Source of the DNA: Streptomyces sp. OfavH-34-F
GTDB taxonomy: Bacteria > Actinomycetota > Actinomycetes > Streptomycetales > Streptomycetaceae
NCBI RefSeq assembly: GCF_022347745.1
Contig: NZ_JAKRGC010000018.1
Span: forward strand, 1-47,167
Reading direction: 5' to 3'
DNA length: 47,167 nucleotides
Shown here: positions 42,347 through 47,167 of the stretch, in pieces
How the letters are laid out: each line of letters opens with the position of its first letter
How positions within the stretch are numbered: the stretch's first letter is position 1
Translations under genes and position numbers: made by a program
Notes under the pieces: model-generated
The model's database searches: none
Told to the model about the DNA's origin: nothing
The model's input: the letters and a program-made list of their open reading frames with translations, nothing else

Positions 42347-43816
42347 GTGCACGGTGAGACGAGGACGCTACGGGTGCCGCGGATGGGCCTGCCCGCCCGC
42401 CATGCCGCCGCATGCCTCACCGCCGCCCTCGGCAGCGGCACGCCTGTGCTGCCGGACGACGTTGCCCGACTGGCGGACGAGGGACTTCTCGGCCACGCCG
42501 GGGAGGTCTGCGACCACCCGCTCTACGACGCGGCGGTCTGCCGGGAACCGGGCCCGGAGCTGGTGGGCCGGCTGTGGGCGGTGGTGCACGAGCGAACGGT
42601 GTGGACGGCGAACTCCTGGACCGCCCAGGAAGCCGCGAAGCGGTGCGAGCTAACCGTGTCGGAGTTCACGGCCGCCGCCGGGGACGCCGGGCTGCGCCCG
42701 GGGCGGCTGGGGCGGTGGGAGCGTACCGCGGTGGAGGCCTTCGCCGCCCGGACGGCACCGACGGTTCGGGCTTCCCGGACGCTGGGGCCCGAACAGAGCG
42801 CCCGTCGGCTCGGTGTCCGTCGCCGGGAGTTGGACTACCTGGTGGAAGCCGGGGTGCTCGTCCCGGCCGGGCGCAACGCCAAGGGCACCGTGCAGTTCAC
42901 CCTCGCATCCCTGGACAGCGCCGCCGCACAACCGCTGGACTGGCACCGCGCCGCGACCGCACCGCCCCGTCACCCGTCACCGTGGGCGGAACTGGCGGGC
43001 CCGCTCCAGGCCCGGGCTGAACTCGTGCGGGCGCTGGTGGAGCAGCTGCGAGAAGTCGGCGTCTCGGCCTGGGCTCGCTACAGCCGCACCGCTGACTGTT
43101 GGACGGTGGACTGGGCGCCGCTGCCGCAGGGTGGCCCCGACCGCGAGGAGGTCGTGGCAGTACTCCCGGTGCGGCTCGCCCGTGCCGTCGATGCGCGCCG
43201 CCTGGTCCTGCTGGGCCCGGTCGGGGAGACCATGCACTGGGCCCAGGCGATGACGCAGCCAGGCGTCGCGTGCGTAATCGACTGCGAGTCGACCGGGCTG
43301 CGCGGCGACACGCGGGTGGTGGAAGTCGCCGCGGTTGACGCCTTCGACGGCCGCACCCTGTTCGAGTCCCTCGTGCAGCCCGGCATCGCGATCCCCGCGC
43401 CCGCGACCGCCATTCACAAGATCACGGACGCCATGGTGGCAGGCTCCCCCACCTGGGACCAGGTGGCGCCGGACCTGGTCGCCGCAGTCGGCTCCCGCAT
43501 CCCGCTGGCCTACAACTCCGCCTTCGATGCCGGGCTGATCGCCCATCACACCCGGATGACGGCGGCCGACGCCGGGCACCTGGCCTCGCCCGCCTCGTGG
43601 CAGTGCCTGATGAAGCGGCGCTCCACCTGGCTGAGCACCACCGGTTGGCGTCGGCTCGGCGCCGATCACCGGGCGCTGGGAGACGCCGTCGCCGCGCTGG
43701 ACGTCCTCCGCTCGCTCGCACAGCCGCCGCCCGGAGCCACGGAGAGCGCTGTCGACGCCGATCCCTCGACGGCGGACTGGGGGGCAGCAGCCCACGGCGG
43801 TGCGCCTCACCGGTGA
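42347..43816 (+). CDS. DEDDh 3'-5' exonuclease with N-terminal helical region
   Basis: GTG 42347 follows GGAAAGGGGGAAG. The C-terminal third is a DnaQ-like exonuclease: VIDCESTGLRGDTRVVEVAA (Asp-x-Glu near 312), AIHKITDAMVAGSPTW, LAYNSAFDAGLIAHH (third Asp) and ADHRALGDAVAALDVL (His and last Asp), so all DEDDh residues are present. The first 300 residues contain helix-turn-helix-like segments (NSWTAQEAAKRCELTVSEF, EQSARRLGVRRRELDYLVEA) that may recognise DNA. The domain order is unusual compared with a free epsilon subunit. It might act in repair, RNA turnover or defence; context does not decide. Confidence 0.75.
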   Translation: MHGETRTLRVPRMGLPARHAAACLTAALGSGTPVLPDDVARLADEGLLGHAGEVCDHPLYDAAVCREPGPELVGRLWAVVHERTVWTANSWTAQEAAKRCELTVSEFTAAAGDAGLRPGRLGRWERTAVEAFAARTAPTVRASRTLGPEQSARRLGVRRRELDYLVEAGVLVPAGRNAKGTVQFTLASLDSAAAQPLDWHRAATAPPRHPSPWAELAGPLQARAELVRALVEQLREVGVSAWARYSRTADCWTVDWAPLPQGGPDREEVVAVLPVRLARAVDARRLVLLGPVGETMHWAQAMTQPGVACVIDCESTGLRGDTRVVEVAAVDAFDGRTLFESLVQPGIAIPAPATAIHKITDAMVAGSPTWDQVAPDLVAAVGSRIPLAYNSAFDAGLIAHHTRMTAADAGHLASPASWQCLMKRRSTWLSTTGWRRLGADHRALGDAVAALDVLRSLAQPPPGATESAVDADPSTADWGAAAHGGAPHR

Positions 43817-44093
43817 GCAGCTCCACCTCGGTCCGGGCCGCCGTGTAGACGCGGGCGCGCGCAGGCGAGGCGCTGCTCTGCGGCGGCCAGAGCGGCGACG
43901 GCCTCCTCGTCGGTCGGCTCCCGGTCGGGCGGCGCCACAGTCCGATGCGCTGCGGGCTGCTCCGCAGACTCGCACCGGGTTGCACCGCCGTCCCGTTCGG
44001 CAGGAATGAGAAATCGCGTCCGGGCCGCTGGAGCATCGTCCGTCGGGCCTGCCGCGCGGCGGCATCACGGAGCCGGCCAGTGGAGCTCGCGGG

Positions 44094-45119
44094 TCAGGGG
44101 CTCGTCCGCAGGGCGAGAGGCCGGTCCCAGGTTCCGTGGGCGGCGAAAGCACGCAGTACGGGCTCGATCACTCCGGCCGCGTCGCGGGTGATGCCGTCGG
44201 GGGCGAGGGTCGCCCGGTGGCAGATCGGGCGACCCGCTTCGGTGCCGTAGTCGGCGTACCTCCCGTCGTCGTACCGGCCGGCGGCGACTTCGACGTCGAT
44301 GAGGCCGAAGGCTTCGAGCTGGCGGTGGGTCTCGTAGGCGTCGCGGCTGAGCCCGAAGTGGCCGGCGCGTTCGGCGCCGGTGACGTACGGCTCGTCGTGG
44401 ACGGGGTTCTGGTTGATGTCGAGCCACATCAGGTAGGAGACGATCTCGCTGGGGGTCAGCAGGTTGACCCAGCCGCGGGTGAAGAACTCGGTCGGCATGT
44501 TGACGCCGGGCAGCGCGGCGCGGGGCACCTTGTAGGGGATGGGTGCGGCCTTGGTACTGGCGCCGCTGTCGCACAGGAGCTGGAAGTCGCGGAAGGGCCG
44601 CGAGGTCCCGGCGTTGGGGAGCTCGAGCAGCTGGTGCCCGTGCAGCTTCTTGATGGCTTCGGTGATCTGCCGGGCCTTGTTGACGCGAGCGCTGGCGACC
44701 CGCGGACCACCGGGAGTGTGGCGGGCGTGCGCGCCGAGCAGCCCCATCCAGGAGAACGGCCGGATGCTGTCGGGCTCGATGGGGATGCGGTTGTGCCACT
44801 GGTGGCCGGGGGCGGCCTGACAGTGGGCGGCGAACAGCAGCAGGAGGTGGAACCGGCCGGCGACACCGCGCGGCGCGATCAGGCGGGCGGCGGGGGGCTG
44901 CTCGGCGCGGGGCAGGCCGTTGCGCTCCCGGTCGACGTGACGGATTTCGTCGTGGCGGAGGTACGTGCGGCGTATCCGGACTGCTGCCGGCGCGCGGCCG
45001 CAGGAGGCGAGCTCCTCGGCGGCGTCGGTGACGGCGGCCAGGGCGCCGCTGGTGCGCAGCGTGGTCAGCGCGTCCAGGCGGGCGCGGACCTTGGCGGTAG
45101 CAGCGGCCGAGCGGTTCAC
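44094..45119 (-). CDS. Winged-helix Rep-like protein, 341 aa
   Basis: GTG 45119 follows GGTGAG; a TTG one codon earlier is possible. The C-terminal half reads PTEFFTRGWVNLLTPSEIVS, YLMWLDINQNPVHDEPYVTG and FGLSRDAYETHRQLEAFGLI, a winged-helix pattern seen in plasmid replication initiators and related DNA-binding proteins. The N-terminal 120 residues are basic. TTTTGATC repeats lie just upstream of the start, where iterons or autoregulatory sites would be expected. A role in replication is inference; a transcriptional regulator is the alternative. Confidence 0.6.
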   Translation of the reverse strand: MNRSAAATAKVRARLDALTTLRTSGALAAVTDAAEELASCGRAPAAVRIRRTYLRHDEIRHVDRERNGLPRAEQPPAARLIAPRGVAGRFHLLLLFAAHCQAAPGHQWHNRIPIEPDSIRPFSWMGLLGAHARHTPGGPRVASARVNKARQITEAIKKLHGHQLLELPNAGTSRPFRDFQLLCDSGASTKAAPIPYKVPRAALPGVNMPTEFFTRGWVNLLTPSEIVSYLMWLDINQNPVHDEPYVTGAERAGHFGLSRDAYETHRQLEAFGLIDVEVAAGRYDDGRYADYGTEAGRPICHRATLAPDGITRDAAGVIEPVLRAFAAHGTWDRPLALRTSP

Positions 45120-45134
45120 CAACGAATTCTCACC

Positions 45135-45157
45135 TTTTGATCGCCACGTTTTGATCC
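45135..45157. repeat. TTTTGATC direct repeats before Rep-like gene
   Basis: TTTTGATCG (45135) and TTTTGATCC (45149) are spaced 14 bp apart, and GGATCAATCC follows at about 45207. The surroundings are AT-rich for this DNA. They could be iterons, operator sites, or part of the promoter of the minus-strand gene. Confidence 0.4.
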
Positions 45158-45422
45158 GTATGTTGTGCTCACCGTTGCCTATTCATCTCGCTAACTGTCG
45201 CACATGCGGATCAATCCGTGATCCCAGTGTAGCGGGAGGGCCGTCCCGGAGGGGTCTCATGGTGTGTACGGGCTTCGGCGGGGACCGTACGTGCCTTGGC
45301 GGCGGGCGGTGGCCTGCACCGGGCCCGGAAAAAGTCTTAGCCCCGGCGACATGACCACAAGGGTCAGCGGTCCACCGGGGCTTCTCAGCGAGAACTATAC
45401 CCGAATCCGAAGGAGGAACAAC

Positions 45423-46121
45423 GTGACGCACGCTTCCCCGGCCCCCGGCGCGGGCCCGTGGGTGGAGGCCTGGCTGAGCCCGGCCCGCTTCGGGGTGTAC
45501 CTGAACGAGACCGGCGGTGACCGTGCCCGGGCGCTGGAGCTCTACCGGTGGAACAGCGAGTTGTCGTGCGCGGTGCTGCACGACCTCGGTGCTTTTGAGG
45601 TGGCGCTGCGCAACGCCTACGCCGCGGCGCTGGACGCGACCTGGTCCGGGGCCGGCCACTGGCTCGACGACCCGGCGAGCCCGCTGCGGGCCCCGCTGCT
45701 GCGCACCAAGCGCGGTGGCCCGCGCGGTCCGCGGCAGGTCGACATCAACGACAAGCCCCGCCGGGCCATCGACGCCGCGCGCAGCCGGTACGGCGTCCAG
45801 GCGCCGCCGGGGAAGATCATCGCGGATCTGTCGCTGGGCCTGTGGCGGTACCTGTCCTCGTCGGCTCACGAGAAGACGTTGTGGGTGCCGCACCTCCACC
45901 GGGCCTTCCCGGCGGGGACCAACCGCAGGACAGTCGACCGGAAGATCGGTGATCTGCACGGGCTGCGCAACCGGGCCGCGCACTGGGAGCCGCTGCTGGC
46001 GGCGCCGCTGACCCGCCGCATGGGGGACCTGGTGTGGGTGACCAGGCTGCTCAGTCCGGAGCTGGCCGGCTACGTCCAGCATCACAGCGAGGTCGCCGTA
46101 CTGCTGGCGAAGCGCCCGTGA
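45423..46121 (+). CDS. Abi-like protein with HEPN motif
   Basis: AAGGAGGAAC places the start at GTG 45423 (232 residues), not at the upstream in-frame ATG. YRWNSELSCAVLHDLGAFEV with ALRNAYAAAL, and LHGLRNRAAHWEPLL near the C-terminus, match the Abi_2/AbiD-like family. The RNRAAH segment is the R-x4-H ribonuclease motif of HEPN proteins. Members can cause abortive infection by cutting RNA on phage attack. No antitoxin gene is directly adjacent. It is flanked downstream by a hairpin terminator. Confidence 0.75.
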   Translation: MTHASPAPGAGPWVEAWLSPARFGVYLNETGGDRARALELYRWNSELSCAVLHDLGAFEVALRNAYAAALDATWSGAGHWLDDPASPLRAPLLRTKRGGPRGPRQVDINDKPRRAIDAARSRYGVQAPPGKIIADLSLGLWRYLSSSAHEKTLWVPHLHRAFPAGTNRRTVDRKIGDLHGLRNRAAHWEPLLAAPLTRRMGDLVWVTRLLSPELAGYVQHHSEVAVLLAKRP

Positions 46122-46131
46122 CGCTGCTGGA

Positions 46132-46166
46132 GACCGCTGCCCGGCACGATCCGCCCGGCAGCGGTC
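46132..46166 (+). terminator. Hairpin after Abi-like gene
   Basis: GACCGCTGCC (46132-46141) pairs perfectly with GGCAGCGGTC (46157-46166), with a further GGC/GCC inside the loop. It starts 10 bp after the stop at 46121. Confidence 0.75.
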
Positions 46167-46320
46167 CCCTTCGGCGTCGCCGCCCCGCGTGCCGGTTCCG
46201 TCCCGGGGTCAGCGGCGTGCCGGGGATGTTTTCGTAGGCTGCGCTCCAGCGCCGGCCCGCTCGAGGTGCCGGCGCGTCGAGCGGACCGCCCCCGCAGGGG
46301 CCGGCCGGAAGGAGGACGTC

Positions 46321-47167
46321 ATGCACGGCACCACGCTCGCGGGCCGTTACCGGCTGGTCGGCCTCCTGGGCGCCGGCGGGATGGGCCAGGTCTGGCGGGC
46401 GGTCGACGAGCGGCTCGGCCGCCCGGTGGCTGTGAAGGTGCTGACCCGCCCCGAGGACGAGGACCTGGTGCGGCGGCTGGACAGTGAAGCGCGGGCCGCG
46501 GCCGCCCTGAGCGATCCGCACGTGGTGACCGTTCACGACGTCGGCGAGGCGCCGGTGGACGGCAGCCGGGTCGTCTACCTGGTGATGGAGCTGGTCGAGG
46601 GGCGCTCGCTGGACGAGGTCCTGGCCGGTGGCCTTCCGGAGGTCGGCGACGTGGTGGCGTGGGGCGAGCAGATCTGCCGCGGCCTGCACGCCGCCCACGG
46701 TGCCGGGGTGGTTCACCGCGACATCAAGCCCGCGAACATCCTGCTCACCGCAGAAGGGCGACTGAAGGTCTGCGACTTCGGGATCGCGCGGCGCGCTGAT
46801 GCGCTGGGGCACCCGCTCACCGGAACCGGCGCGGTGATCGGCACCCCCTCGTACATGTCTCCGGAGCAGGCCCGCGGCGACGCGGTGATCGGCGCGGGCA
46901 GCGACCTGTACTCGCTGGGGTGCCTGCTGTACGAACTGCTGACCGGCGAGCCGCCGTTCCCGGGCGGCGGGTGGCCGGTGCTGGCGCAGCACCTGAATCA
47001 GGTCCCGGCCCCCGTCCGCTCCCGCCGGCCTGACGTACCCGCCGGGCTCGACCTGCTGGTGGCAGAGCTGCTGCGCAAGGACCCGCGGCACCGGCCCGCG
47101 GACGCGGCCGAGGTCGCCCGGCGCCTTCACGCCCTGCGGACGCCGGCCGCCGCACCCACCGTGCCGG
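46321..47167 (+). CDS. Ser/Thr protein kinase (Hanks type), cut by window end
   Basis: AAGGAGG before ATG 46321 gives the start; the gene runs off the window after 282 codons. All kinase motifs are present: GAGGMGQV (P-loop), VAVKVL (Lys), HRDIKPANIL (catalytic loop), DFGIARR (magnesium) and GTPSYMSPEQARG (activation segment). This is the PknB-like family of Streptomyces, usually membrane-anchored with a variable sensor C-terminus that is not visible here. The target is unknown. Confidence 0.95.
   Translation, partial: MHGTTLAGRYRLVGLLGAGGMGQVWRAVDERLGRPVAVKVLTRPEDEDLVRRLDSEARAAAALSDPHVVTVHDVGEAPVDGSRVVYLVMELVEGRSLDEVLAGGLPEVGDVVAWGEQICRGLHAAHGAGVVHRDIKPANILLTAEGRLKVCDFGIARRADALGHPLTGTGAVIGTPSYMSPEQARGDAVIGAGSDLYSLGCLLYELLTGEPPFPGGGWPVLAQHLNQVPAPVRSRRPDVPAGLDLLVAELLRKDPRHRPADAAEVARRLHALRTPAAAPTVP

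Noticed and set aside
43800..43938. Minus-strand coding-like fragment from a GTG at 43938 (DREPTDEEAVAALAAAEQRL)
   Set aside because: It needs a frameshift after about 30 codons to continue and overlaps the exonuclease 3' end; too short to call, possibly a decayed gene.

Overview
The window is very GC-rich (around 70%) with strong G/C bias at third codon positions, GTG starts, GTGA/ATGA start-stop overlaps, many Streptomyces-type proteins of unknown function and rare TTA codons. It reads as an accessory region of a Streptomyces or close relative, either a plasmid (Rep-like gene near the right end) or a chromosomal arm island. No tool or database was used; family names rest on motif recognition.

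Layout. (1) 1-3030: two CRISPR arrays in tandem (18 and 19 repeats of about 36 bp, spacers 34-41 bp), each preceded by the same 95-bp leader, with repeats decaying away from the leader and two spacers shared exactly. No cas gene is visible in the window. (2) 3030-6310: decayed DUF6233-like fragments, a cold-shock protein and a two-gene minus-strand unit. (3) 6310-22263: a long, almost wholly plus-strand island of small unknown genes organised as six operons. Each is headed by the same promoter (TTGCTT-like, 17-nt conserved spacer containing the dyad ACTC-TAT-GAGT, TATTGT-like). It carries a DUF4262 protein, an N6-methylase-like protein, a cytosine-C5 methyltransferase, a DndC-like sulfurtransferase without its usual partners, a tRNA-like gene with a ~130-nt insertion, and a serine recombinase cassette that appears to have landed inside an operon. 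A perfect 14-bp hairpin closes the island. (4) 22288-24406: a lower-GC HEPN/Toprim-type protein next to remnants of a Tn554-like tyrosine-recombinase element. (5) 24514-30135: minus-strand genes, including a GNAT acetyltransferase and an XRE-TPR regulator. (6) 30237-40648: a plus-strand, translationally coupled cluster transcribed away from that regulator. It has three different HprK-like P-loop kinases, a medium-chain dehydrogenase, a TIM-barrel isomerase/epimerase-like protein, an APH-fold phosphotransferase, a fusion of an SAHH-like and a Gfo/Idh/MocA-like domain, and an M14 carboxypeptidase. Three of its genes contain a TTA codon. (7) 40934-47167: small genes, a DEDDh exonuclease, a winged-helix Rep-like protein with repeats in front of it, an Abi/HEPN protein and the 5' part of a Ser/Thr protein kinase.

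Functional reading: the left half looks like a defence and DNA-modification island (CRISPR, methylases, DndC-like, HEPN proteins) with shared transcriptional control. The 30-41 kb block looks like an uncharacterised small-molecule or peptide-modifying cluster, probably under bldA and the divergent XRE-TPR protein.
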